Source: Chinchilla lanigera (Eukaryota; Chordata; Mammalia; Rodentia; Chinchillidae). From it: 64,000 bases of DNA. The notes below the pieces were generated by a model. That model was given only the letters and a program-made list of their open reading frames with translations. It was not told the DNA's origin and ran no database searches. Positions 1 through 9,585 of this stretch are shown one piece after another (position 1 is the stretch's first letter; the number at the start of each line of letters is the position of its first letter). Position numbers and translations under genes: made by a program. The stretch spans positions 8,734,816 to 8,798,815 of the forward strand of contig NW_004955463.1 in NCBI RefSeq assembly GCF_000276665.1, written 5' to 3'.

Positions 1-1404
1 TGGATTGTGTAAGGAGAAATGAAAAGTCAATTTAGGTAAATTCTTTTAGAGGGAAAGCTTATGAGAATGACTGCATAAATATCCAGTGATGAGAAGATAA
101 TATTCATCAGTTACCTAAGGTTGTATGAACTGCCTAACCTGTATATCAATGTACCTATTTTTAAAGTGTCTCTTTGATGGATGATATGTGTGTGCGCGCT
201 TATGTGTACACTGGAAAAGAAAAAAAGACCTGAATCCATTGTTTGAAATAGAGAAAAGACAGTTCAGATGTTTGAAATTTTCTGACGCAAAATATTGAGC
301 AACTCATAAACAATTCTTCCTATTTTAGTTTATAGTATGCCTGAAATATAGAACTCATTAGCTACCCTAATATATAAAGCAATTGCTCTTCAGGTTTATT
401 TGTTTACTGAGTAGTAAATGTCACCCTAGAGGATGTTTAAAATTGTGAAGATAATAAATTGGTGCATACACAGAAGATGTAGTCGCAGGCTCTTGTCTCT
501 CTGACCACCACCCCCAAGTTCCAATCCATACCCTGCACACACAGAGTGTGTTCTCGTTCACTGTGGAACACACAAAGCATATGCCTGGGATAAGCTTCTC
601 TTTCAAGCACCTATCAGGTTTTCAGCATGTGCTTAGGAGAGATAGTGGCATTGCTATGCTCTGACACACACCATAATGTCAGCACAGCAGAGCAAGTGGA
701 AGATTCTACTTTTCCGATAAAGATCAGTTGCTGTTTCCTGTCTTGAAGACGAAAGTTGAGCAAATGCAAAGGTCATCTGTGTTTATATTAACAATGCAAG
801 AGTTGCACTACATTTTCGCAACAACATCAGGTCATTATTTATCCACTTGCCCTTTTTTTTTTATCATTCCTTTGAACTGCCTGCATTTGCTTATCGTGAT
901 ATTTCTAAGTCTGTAAACAGCCCAAGAGTGGCTGCTCTATTTCTCTAAATAGAGTCTTAGGTCATTTTATTATCCAGCATTGTAAGTCAGCAGAATGCAC
1001 CCATCTGCTCTCCTCCCACATCTGGGGTAACTTTAACCCTGTATGTCAAGAGAAAACTAGTAGAGCCATTGTGACACTGGTTTGTTACTTTTCCCTACTA
1101 TTTTGCTTACCTATATGTATCATTGTCCCTGAAAAAGGAATCACTAAAAATGTCTCTCTTGTTTTTGGAGATAGCATTAAACGTGATGACTTCTCACTGA
1201 CATTCACGGCCTGTTCTTTTCTATTTCTCCGATTACTCTTCCTGAGCACAGCCACTCAGAGCTTCTCCCTACCAATTCAGAAAACCTCCGAAGCTGTGAA
1301 GTCACAAGGAACTGAGGCTGCCTTTGCAGTAGCCAATAGCAGATCCGTGTAATATCGGAGCTGTGTTTGAGGCCAACAGCCCAGGTCATTCGGCACACAG
1401 TCTT
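1..1404. other. AT-rich sequence, no feature recognised
   Basis: No exon, RNA gene or repeat could be supported here. Short open frames exist on both strands (for example 1071-1352 on +), but they have no recognisable domain and no splice context. Likely intronic or intergenic DNA. Confidence 0.5.
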
Positions 1405-1504
1405 TTTAAAATTTTTTAATTTTTTTTCTCGGTACCGGGAATCGAACTCACGACCTTGCGCTTGCCGGGCAGGCGCTGTGCCGCTGAGCTAAATCCCCAG
1501 CCCC
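1405..1504 (-). mobile_element. ID SINE (BC1/tRNA-derived), young-looking copy
   Basis: Read on the minus strand this is a full-length ID element: a GGGGGCTGGGGATTTAGCTC head carrying the pol III A box (TAGCTCAGCGG), a B box (GAGTTCGATTCCC), a GGTACCG end and an A-rich tail (seen as T-rich at the low-coordinate end). It is flanked by a perfect 9-bp direct repeat CACAGTCTT at 1396-1404 and 1505-1513, the expected target-site duplication. About eight CpG dinucleotides survive intact in roughly 100 bp. Methylated SINE copies lose CpGs quickly, so this suggests a relatively recent insertion. ID elements are mobilised in trans by L1 reverse transcriptase. Confidence 0.92.
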
Positions 1505-1879
1505 CACAGTCTTGCCAATATGCCAGTCAGTCTACTAGAGTTCGTTTTGTACTTGATTTGATTTTCCTGCTGTGTGTTTTGGTGGTAGCAACACATTGGT
1601 GGAGCTGTTTTCCATTCACTTGGATGTGATAGATCTTTCAGTAGTGAAGAAAAAAGAAAAATGAACAGTAAGGGTTAGATCATGTTGTATGAGGCAAATC
1701 GTAGTCTGTCAACTGATTATAAGATAATTCTTATGTGTGGGGCAAAGTAAGCACTCTTTCACTTTTCTGTTGGGGAAAAACGGTCAACTTCAAAGAAACG
1801 GAGAAATGTTAATTATGTTGACAATATGAACAGAGATAGTTTTAACTATGTAATTATTCCTGCTCAAGTTGCTATTTCA

Positions 1880-2200
1880 GCTAGGATGGAGCTAGGTCGT
1901 TCAGTGGTAACAAACTACCCTCCAAATCTGAACAGTTTAGTGCAAGTTTTTGGGTTTTTTCTTCAATTGCATTTCATATCCAGTGAGTGTTGGCAGGAGG
2001 CTCTGCTCCACATCATGCCCTGTTTGAGACCCACTGCATTGCAGGAGTCTTTCAAACGTGATAGTCACCATGCAAAGACAAGGACAAGGGTGAGCCACAG
2101 GCTGTGTCTTCGGCTTCTACCTGAGCATCACTCCCACCTCAGTGACAAATCTACTTCATTTCTTGCAACAGTTTAATTCCACCCTTAATGGGAAGCAGGT
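1880..2200. repeat. Possible old interspersed repeat, family unresolved
   Basis: Phrases such as TGGTAACAAACTACCCTCCA and GGAGGCTCTGCTCCACAT recall a mammalian-wide transposon or LTR consensus, but I cannot name the family with confidence. An open frame at 1826-2176 (+, 116 codons) runs through this stretch and is therefore more likely repeat-derived than a gene. Confidence 0.25.
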
Positions 2201-2310
2201 TTAGATAAAATAAAATAAAGCATAACACCCCGTTAAACCATGGTATCATCACTTTTTACTTGTTTCCTTACAGATCCCTTTTAAAACATCTGTCTGGAAA
2301 CAGCTGGTAG

Positions 2311-2350
2311 AAATCAGCTTCATTAGTTCTATATCAGCTTCATTAGTTCT
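2311..2350. repeat. 20-bp tandem duplication
   Basis: Two adjacent 20-bp units (2311-2330 and 2331-2350) share TCAGCTTCATTAGTTCT and differ at one base near the start. A simple local duplication in otherwise unique sequence. Confidence 0.85.
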
Positions 2351-2672
2351 AAATCATTCGGTATTTTGTCTGACCTTGTTCACAGATTTCATCATAGGTT
2401 TCAATGGAAGACCCATTTTAGAACAGTCACTATCCATACAACTCCTGGTTTCCCTGCTTATGTGGGAAAGGAGCATACCCTGTCCCAGAAGGAACGTTCT
2501 CCTTCCTGTTCAGTCAGCTTTTGGTTTACTTTGACAAGTTACTAAAACTTGAGTACCAAGTACAGAGGCGTCACCACTCAGCAAGTCCGCAGAACGTGTG
2601 CTTAGCATGGCTCCCTACTCATTCCTGATGCTCCGCATCACATTTCCTGATGAAACTCAGCTTTTATTTCAG

Positions 2673-2792
2673 CAACAGTGAGTTGTCCTGGACCTCTGAC
2701 CACACTTGAAGATGCATTTATGTTGGAAGTGCCCTATAGATTGACCAACAAGTTCAAAATTTGAGAAATATCTTCAGACTCTTTTATAGCAG
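2673..2792 (+). pseudogene. Candidate internal exon (120 bp), possibly decayed
   Basis: The segment is bounded by a good acceptor (CTTTTATTTCAG, ending 2672) and a strong donor (AG|GTAAGT at 2793). One frame is open for about 29 codons and contains PLTTLEDAFMLEVPYRL, then meets a TGA. The same frame continues open after that stop into the next candidate exon. A 120-bp length keeps the reading frame. I do not recognise the product. The internal stop, plus better-looking peptide stretches in other frames further along, suggest either a pseudogene or a noncoding transcript; coincidence cannot be excluded. Confidence 0.33.
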
Positions 2793-3101
2793 GTAAGTTG
2801 CTTGTTTTTGTTTTGCTTGTAGGATAGGATCTTGTGATAGTTACTCCTGTACTTAGTAGGCCTTATGGGAGCTCATGTCACTCATCCTTGTGTTAAAGTT
2901 CCCATAAAAGGCTGTAATAACAAGAAGTTACAATCTTATGTGAGTTGGTAGTAATTTTGAATCTTAGTGTTTAACAATAGAATGGAAAGAGATGTGGTTT
3001 ATCTAAACCCACTAAAGGAACAAGTATATGTTTTACAATCTGAGCGGAATTAGTAAAATATAAAGCATTTACCTAGAGTTTCTCTTTTCTCTGTTTTGTA
3101 G

Positions 3102-3177
3102 AATTATGGGACTCCAGTGGGGGAATTTGGCCAAAAGCAATGACTCCAAGCCTGGTGCATTTTACCATAATGTGAAG
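3102..3177 (+). pseudogene. Candidate internal exon (76 bp)
   Basis: A long pyrimidine tract and TTTTGTAG acceptor precede 3102, and a consensus AAG|GTAAGT donor follows 3177. The second frame is open throughout (contains SNDSKPGAFYHNVK) and joins in phase to the short open frame of the next candidate exon. The first frame starts with NYGTPVGEFGQK before a TGA. The two stretches read like one peptide separated by a one-base shift, as in a damaged gene. Product not recognised. Confidence 0.38.
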
Positions 3178-3805
3178 GTAAGTGTTTTGAGACTCTGGTT
3201 TCTTAGGATCCAGTCTTTGCCTTCTCAAACCTCTTCACACCTCTTTTAGCTACTGGGCCCAAACACTGTGAAGCCTCCTGCCCACCTGCAGTGCTTCCTT
3301 TGCCACTGGAGGATTAGTAATGCCAGTAAAATACCTAGGCTCTTTGGCAGTAACTTACACAGATGCGTATGTTTCTAATTACAGGAAATTGTTAGAACAT
3401 GACTTGGACTAGATATACACAGCTAAGAATCCAGGAAGAAACAATGCTTTGTTTTCCAACAGAAGAAAATAAAAGCTTCATTTTAATCATTTCCCCTCCT
3501 TTCTCTCTCTTTTTGTTCAATTTCCATGCATGGGCAATATCTTAAACTGGCAGTACAAGATGTTCTTGCAAATGATGGAACCATTTCTTCCTTGACATCA
3601 GACATACTTCATCTACTATCTAGTTTACCATCTATCCACATCCTTGCTACAATTTCTTGCTCAGAAGTCTGTGCCCTAGCATTGTTTTTGGATAATACCA
3701 TGTAAAATTTCAAAGAATAAGTGTAAAATGATTAAAGTAATTTAAAAACACATATCTACGTAGAGTTTGTGCATAATTTTTCCTTTTTCTATCTTTTACT
3801 TGCAG

Positions 3806-4035
3806 ACCAAAAGGATTGAACGTGAGTGAGATATGTATACATGGAAACTGAAAATACTATAGGTTAAAACAGGCAAACAAGCTGTTCAGTAAAATCAGTC
3901 TTATTCTTGAATGTACTATCATAATTTATATCTTCAAGTTTGTATGTCTCAGCCTTAGGACAGTGCTACTATTATTACTGGTAGATTTTGCAACCTAATC
4001 TTGACTCATTCAATAAACCACACAAAATCACCTAA
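3806..4035 (+). pseudogene. Candidate terminal exon with stop and poly(A) signal
   Basis: The acceptor TTTTACTTGCAG ends at 3805. In phase with the open frame of the 3102-3177 segment it codes TKRIERE followed by TGA (3827-3829). A canonical AATAAA lies at 4012-4017, about 180 bp downstream, a reasonable 3' UTR length. Together with the two upstream candidate exons this would form the 3' end of a + strand transcript with introns of about 0.3 and 0.6 kb. A donor-like AAC|GTGAGT inside the segment is an alternative reading. Confidence 0.3.
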
Positions 4036-4655
4036 GGCCTAATTCCCAGTCCACAGGAATTCCGTTTACAGTGGTGAGAGCTTTGTCCTCCATGATCCTC
4101 TTGAAAATTCTCCATCTCTTAAATATAGAATTATTTTAGAGAGGAAGCAAATGTTATTCCCTTGCTTCACCATATCCCAAGGAAGTAAAGAAATCTAGTA
4201 CCATATCATTAAAGAGCAGCAACTGATAGAGTCTGCTTTCTTCTAGAATAAGCCTAACAAATGGTTTTAACAGGCACAGCCTGTATAACTGGGGGATGTA
4301 GAGGTCACAGAATGAGTTTAGAGATGTGTATATGGTGAGTCTAGTATCCTGATGTTGGAGCACTTCCATACAAGCTCAGAATAGAGCTGTTCACAGTAAT
4401 CCAAGTCTTTTTTTAACAGTCTCTGACAACACACATACGTCGTATTACAGTCATCATTGAAAATGGTGACTCAGGTTTTCCTTTTGTTAAAATGATGAGT
4501 ATATGGCAAACCGGCTACAGAGGCATTGAGTAAAGAAGACATCAGTTTGTTAGAAAATACATTCTTTGCTACTGTAGACATGTATGGTCTGATCATATCT
4601 TGTATTATACTGCATTTTTGACTCATTAGAAATGTTTTTATGTTAGTTTTAACAT
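4036..4655. other. Unique AT-rich sequence
   Basis: Nothing supportable seen. A 71-codon open frame on the minus strand (4154-4369) has no coding signature. Confidence 0.4.
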
Positions 4656-4657
4656 CA

Positions 4658-4765
4658 ATTGGCAGTTATTTATTGAGCAATCACATTCAAATAAGCATCA
4701 AGAATATGAAGATGATTAAGAAATAGTCTCTGCTTCTCAATAGCTTGCAGTTTAAATTGTGTGAT
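4658..4765 (-). repeat. L2 3'-end fragment
   Basis: CAGTTATTTATTGAGCAATC followed by degenerate sequence matches the reverse complement of the L2 LINE 3' end (which ends with a variant of GCTCAATAAATATTTG). Short and diverged. Confidence 0.4.
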
Positions 4766-4853
4766 GATTACAAGTAGAATTTATTGAGCTGTCCTTTAGT
4801 ATGTTACTTCATTAAATTCATTTAACTCTGACATTCTCCTGTGAGGTGAATGT

Positions 4854-4947
<94 letters not shown>
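4854..4947. repeat. Compound microsatellite (TC)n(CA)n
   Basis: About 57 bp of TC dinucleotides with one interruption, followed directly by about 37 bp of CA. The pyrimidine run can form H-DNA and the CA run Z-DNA. Likely length-polymorphic. Confidence 0.97.
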
Positions 4948-4948
<1 letters not shown>

Positions 4949-5513
4949 ACACTTAGATAATAAATATGAAGATGAGAGAAAACCAGTACATTACCCATGG
5001 TCACCAGACAAGTGAATTGGGATTTAGGCATAGATCTTTTGGATTAAGAGCCTATGCTGTTAATTACCAGCCTTTTATTGCTTTTTTTATTTGCCTACAC
5101 ATTTGTTTATTATAAACTGTGTAATAATATATAAAAGTACTCGGGGGATCTGACTAAATGATTTTATGATAAAAGGCCATGCATACTCTAATTAGCAAAG
5201 AGATATCAGGGCCCCAGAGTGAGCTCCTAACTTTCACTTGGATTTGCAACGATTCTACCCGAAGTCCTCATCTGACATTTATTCTCAGGCTTACCAAAAA
5301 CAATGGCCTCCCAAACCTCACCCCACTGCAATACAGAGTGTATATCTCCCTTGCATTATTGGCTTATTTGTCTGCACTTACCAAAACTGTTATCCTATAT
5401 TATCCTCAAGAGACAAAACTTCTAGGAAGAGATAGTGTTCCTGGAAGCTCCCTTAAATGCCCACTTTTAAGGTCAGGACACACATTGGTAAGGTATTTTC
5501 ACATACCCTAGAC
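4948..5513. other. Unique sequence with short chance open frames
   Basis: An open frame at 5179-5511 (+, 110 codons) has no recognisable domain and ends at the hAT element insertion site. I see no splice signals supporting it. Confidence 0.4.
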
Positions 5514-5592
5514 CAGTGATGGCGAATCTGTTAGTTTTCAATGAGAACAAATAGCCAACTGTAGCATGAATGCCGTAGGTTCACCACCACTG
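5514..5592. mobile_element. Nonautonomous hAT MITE with OC1-like ends (79 bp)
   Basis: Starts CAGTGATGGCGAATCT and ends AGGTTCACCACCACTG. The ends are imperfect terminal inverted repeats (13 of 16 positions pair). It is flanked by a perfect 8-bp direct repeat CCCTAGAC at 5506-5513 and 5593-5600, the signature of hAT-superfamily transposition. The ends resemble those of the OC1/OposCharlie family, known for horizontal transfer between tetrapods. At 79 bp it is an internally deleted derivative and depends on a transposase supplied elsewhere. Confidence 0.85.
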
Positions 5593-5870
5593 CCCTAGAC
5601 TATGCTTATTTTGTTTCTTCATAATTCAAGATGTTTTAACACACCTTAAATTATATTTAATTTTTATTGATCGCCTCTCCACCAATCTCTCAGATGTTTT
5701 TCTGAGAGAAAAAATTTATGTCCTTCCTTTTATGTAAAAATAAACAAAACATTGGCAAAGTGAATTTTGCTTTGGTATTTACTAAATATCTGAATATTGT
5801 GAGTGAGAATAACATTTACATTGTAGGATTCTTAATCATTTTAAGATGAGATAAAAAATGCCACTAAGGA

Positions 5871-6075
5871 AGCTGGGCATGATGGTGCATATCTGTAACC
5901 TCAGCTACTCTGGAGGCTGAGGCTGGAAAATTAAAATTTTGAGACCAGCCTGAGTAATTTAGTGAAACTCTGTCTCAAAACAAGAAATAAAAAGGGTTAG
6001 GACCACAGTTCATTGTTGAGTGCTTGCTTAGCATATGTGAAGCCCTGAGGTCAATTCCTGGTACCACAAACACAG
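5871..6075 (+). mobile_element. B1 + ID-tail SINE
   Basis: The 7SL-derived B1 part (GCTGGGCATGATGGTGCATA, then the AGGCTGAGG motif and a CTCTGTCTCAAAA end) is followed by an ID-like tail with TGCTTGCTTAGCATATGTGA and a degenerate B box (GGTCAATTCCTGG). This is the B1-dID type of composite SINE, though the ID half here is less truncated than in other copies of the window. Confidence 0.85.
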
Positions 6076-6360
6076 CGAAGAATTAACGCAAATAGAAGGT
6101 GTTACGTTAAATGATAGACGTTTCTATTTATTGGCTCAATAAAATATCTCCCTTCCTAGGAACATTTGTGTTTTAATAGGAGATAAGCAAACAACCCCAA
6201 GGTAAAAACAGTGATTTCCTAATTGCAGAATTGTCCTCGTCAGCTATCAGGTGGGTAAAGGTGTATTTATTTTGTTAGGGTATGTACAAAGACAGCAGGG
6301 TCCTTGAAATACACATGCTATAACTTCCATCCCTAGGAAGCCCTGGAACCATCCTTACTG

Positions 6361-6558
6361 CAGTGATGGCAAACCTTTTAGAGACAAGTCGCCAAACTGC
6401 AACCCCAAACCCACTTATCTATCGCCAAGAACCAATCCTGCAATTAAACTTGAATACTGAGGTATCATTTTAGGAACAAAAGACTCATATATTAATATCT
6501 TTTGTCTTAAAACAAAACAAAACAAAATAAACATGCCATAGTTTCACCCCTGCTACTG
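6361..6558. mobile_element. Nonautonomous hAT element with OC1-like sequence (~198 bp)
   Basis: Begins CAGTGATGGCAAACCTTTTA. The inner sequence (GCCAAACTGCAACCCCAAAC, then CCACTTATCTATCGCC and TTGAATACTGAGGT) matches what I remember of the OC1/OposCharlie family. The far end (CATAGTTTCACCCCTGCTACTG) is a damaged inverted repeat of the start. The 8-bp target duplication is not clearly preserved, so the right edge is approximate. No transposase coding is present. A second, shorter element of the same type sits 0.8 kb upstream. Confidence 0.72.
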
Positions 6559-6624
6559 CATACTAATAAGAAATTGGAAGATTCAAGGAGAAGCATAAAA
6601 TAGATGCATATAATGATAGCCAAG

Positions 6625-6850
6625 TATGTAGTAAAGAGTGTCCTAAACTTAGTTTATATTTATTAATCCATTTAATCCACTCAGTAGTCCATAAAGTAGA
6701 CATTACCAATTATCTCTGTTTTATAAATAAGGAAACTGAAGCTGGGATTTAAATAATTAGCCCAAGACCACATAGTTGAAAGGCAGATAAAGAATTTGGA
6801 TCAGGCTTTTCCTGACAGCAAATGCATTATTCTACTCTAGTACACTATAT
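6625..6850 (-). repeat. MIR SINE
   Basis: Antisense MIR core: TTTTATAAATAAGGAAACTG, then a degenerate AGCCCAAGACCACATAG. This matches the reverse of the MIR segment that reads ..CTTGGGCAAG..CAGTTTCCTCATC... in sense orientation. Confidence 0.75.
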
Positions 6851-7410
6851 TTATTATCACAAAAAAGTACTATCTGCCCTTTCTGCAATGAAACTAGATA
6901 TTCTTGGCAAATCTTATTAAAGAGGGATGGGAAGATTTTTAAGGGTCAGTCAGAGAATGATTCAATTAAATTTCCTATTATAGGTCATCAAAGAAGTGGG
7001 AAGCATGGAATGATTGTATTTAGGGAAACGCCTGTTGTATTTCTAGTTATAGCATACAGCACTCATGTATTCCTGAGTGGATGCTGTGAGACGAGGCCAA
7101 GGTTGAAGTCATCACACGTGGTCCACATTGCCTATCCCGGAGCAGTATTGACATGAACAGCCGCAGTGCTGGCGGTGATAATTCTGGAGGGCTGGGTAGG
7201 GCACACCAGGGCCCTGTTTCCTTTCATTTTTATTTGAGGACCAGGCAGCAGAACACCAAATGGAAGAACAACTGATGAGACATCAGGAACATGTCAGAAT
7301 GAAAGAGATAGACAAGTGTCAAAGGAAGTTTCAACCTCACTCCGACCCCCACCCCTGCAATTAGCAAGGAGGTGACAGGGGCCCCAAAGGGCAGGATTGG
7401 GTTATCATAT

Positions 7411-7438
7411 CATAAATATGATAACTGCTCAAGGCAAT
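7411..7438 (+). repeat. 28-bp dispersed direct repeat, copy 1
   Basis: Identical over 28 bp to 8823-8850 (starts CATAAATATGATAACTGCTC). The flanks of the two copies do not match and no named element covers either. Confidence 0.9.
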
Positions 7439-7560
7439 ATTTAAGCAATTCTTACCAGGCTTGTAGCGGAAAAGTTAGGCATGTCCAGTAGCAGAGCTGT
7501 GGAAACTATTAGCAGCTGAGCTAATTGCAGACTTCTTAGTGAGCCTCAGGAAATGAGAAG

Positions 7561-7628
7561 GCTTGTATTTTTTCCAATTTTCCTTTCTTCCTTTCAGGCT
7601 TGTATTTTTTCCAATTTTCCTTGTTCAG
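7561..7628. repeat. 37-bp tandem duplication
   Basis: GCTTGTATTTTTTCCAATTT with its following pyrimidine-rich bases occurs at 7561 and again at 7598, period 37. The second copy is partial (about 31 bp) with minor differences. Confidence 0.85.
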
Positions 7629-8035
7629 GAAAGAATTAATTCTTTAAGCAGTGTAACCTCCTGCTATGATTTCTCAACTCCACAAAGGAAAATAATTATA
7701 GATTAATAATGGACCAAAATAGAAAATGCTATGTGGGGAGCAGATAAGTGGGAAATGTTCTGGCTTGTAACCTGCATTGCTTCGGTTCCTGGCAACACAG
7801 AGGAACCATTCTCACCTATGCAGCTCTAAGTGAAGGTTCAAACACACCTTGATCATTTTCAGCCTCAGGGGAACTAAGATCATGGTAGGGCATAAGAAAA
7901 ATTCTTCACAGCACAGATATTTATTTTCTTCTTGGACTGAGAGATTTGTGACCTTCCAGAGGCAGGATAGCTGGGCGTGAAGTTAAGGATGTTTCTCACA
8001 GTAAAACTTATATGCAAAATTTTAATTTATCAAGA

Positions 8036-8290
8036 ATGTTCTGTGGGTCAGGCACTGAGGTAAATGTCTTATACATATTTTTCATTCAAAAGATATTCCA
8101 CTGTGCATCAGGAAACATGCTGGGCTCTAAGAGAACTGTTTGGTCACTTTATTCTCCCATTTCCTCTGAAAAAAATGTAGCATTGTCCTTACTTTACAAA
8201 AGAAAAAAGTGAGATTCAGAGAACTAAATAACATGCAGGAAGTCATATAATTATTATGTGAGACAGACTGTAAGCACAGGGCTTAGAGTC
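8036..8290 (-). repeat. MIR SINE
   Basis: Antisense MIR: ACTTTACAAAAGAAAAAAGT, then AGATTCAGAGAACTAAATAAC. The match extends upstream through a degenerate CAGGCACTGAGG and CTGTGCATCAGG block. Confidence 0.65.
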
Positions 8291-8317
8291 TCTTGACTTA
8301 TTGAACTCTTGATGCTT

Positions 8318-8400
8318 CTGAAGCCCAGGGTCAGCCCACTCCTGGAGGCCCCAGCCCTCTGCACCGGGCTTCCCGGGGGGCGCAGGCTCATTCAGTCTCC
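8318..8400. other. Small GC-rich patch
   Basis: About 80 bp of high GC including CACCGGGCTTCCCGGGGGGC, strongly contrasting with its AT-rich surroundings. It carries a small inverted repeat (CCGGG..CCCGG). No repeat family or exon could be assigned; could be a regulatory site or remnant. Confidence 0.4.
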
Positions 8401-8822
8401 TGCTTACCAGTGACACTAGGTGCAGAATCTCAGTACTATGTACTGAGTGCTTTCCAGAATGGCAAGTATCTCATTTGACAAAATAATTTTAATATAGTAG
8501 ACTAGAGTAGATTGCCAGCGATTGCCCTCTCTGCTCAGGGGCACTGTGACTTTGACCTTCTGTGTACACATGCCTATGTCTTTTGCTATTGTTAAAAGCT
8601 GGGGTTGGTGAAGAAAGATGGCAGTTGAGACAAAGGTCTGTCTGTGGGTGCTTCTTGAAACTGACTCTCTTGGAGTTCACTTACAGTTCTGTATCCAAGA
8701 GTTGTACTGGTTTGTCTATTTGGCTGGGTGGGCAAAGGCATCCATGTATCACAGAAGTGTTCTGAAGGAATTTCTTCCCAATAACCAAAGCACCTTTATC
8801 CAAACAGAAGGAAAACGAAGTC

Positions 8823-8850
8823 CATAAATATGATAACTGCTCAAGGCAAT
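8823..8850 (+). repeat. 28-bp dispersed direct repeat, copy 2
   Basis: Exact copy of 7411-7438 about 1.4 kb downstream in the same orientation. The palindromic left arm of copy 1 is absent here. Confidence 0.9.
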
Positions 8851-9333
8851 GAGTAATGGTTTCATGTGGGGTCACTGTTAGGACGTTCCCATTGGACTGA
8901 CCAAAGAAATTGGTTCCCAGCAGTTACAGAAAAGCATTTAGCATAATCTATATATTTCAAGAAGGTGCCTTCTGCTATTGCTGGAGTGTTTGTGAGCTAT
9001 TATTTTTGTGGTAACTTGGTAGGTAGCTCTATAAATGTGTCTGGTGAATACTCTATAAACCTCAGGGTTTTACATTTGTCATGCAAATAGTCTCTTCCAA
9101 TAGTAAAAGCATTTTCAGGCAAAAAGTGTTTATGTAAAAATATAAAATAAAATCAAGTTACTTCACAGTTGTAAAAAATTAGAAGTCAAAAAAACTTCAC
9201 AAATATTTCCTTTTTAGTGGTTCCGCATGTATTCCAGAATGCTTCAGTACTTCTTCATATAGTAAAATCTGGCTATTGTTTATTTTCATAGCTACATACC
9301 AGTATTTCTACATAAGAGTTTCAACTTACTTGA
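8851..9333. other. Unique AT-rich sequence
   Basis: Nothing supportable seen. Confidence 0.4.
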
Positions 9334-9519
9334 AGCTGGATATGGTGGTGCATATCTGTAATCCCAGAACTCTGGGAGGCTGAGGCAGGGGGGTCACAAG
9401 TTAAAACCCAGCCCAGGAAACAGAGTGACTTAGCAAGACCCTGTTTCAAAATAAAAGTAAAAAAAGGACTAGGGATATAGTTCAGTGGAAAGGCCCTGGC
9501 TTCAATCCTGAGTATCATA
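9334..9519 (+). mobile_element. B1-dID SINE
   Basis: B1 head GCTGGATATGGTGGTGCATA and AATCCCAGAACTCTGGGAGG, end CCCTGTTTCAAAATAAAAGT, then a truncated ID tail (ATAGTTCAGTGGAAAGGCCC with TCAATCCTGAGTA). The ID part lacks the usual middle segment, the defining deletion of dID. Confidence 0.9.
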
Positions 9520-9585
9520 AAGAGAGAGGCAAAAAGGGAGAGGGAGAGACAGAGGGAAAGGGGGAAGGAGAGGGAGAAAGAGATT
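9520..9585 (+). repeat. Purine-rich (GA)-type simple sequence
   Basis: Nearly pure A/G for about 65 bp (AGAGAGAGGC, GGGAGAGGGAGAGAC and similar), probably grown from the A-rich tail of the preceding B1-dID. Confidence 0.85.

Larger units (their letters stand above)
6851..8035. other. Unique sequence with two small local repeats
   Basis: No gene recognised. Contains a 10-bp-arm palindrome (GTTATCATAT/ATATGATAAC, 7401-7425) overlapping one copy of a 28-bp duplicated sequence (7411-7438), and a tandem duplication at 7561-7628. Confidence 0.5.

Noticed and set aside
4822..5031. Open frame with Cys/Val and Arg/Glu repeats
   Set aside because: Translation of the (TC)n(CA)n microsatellite.
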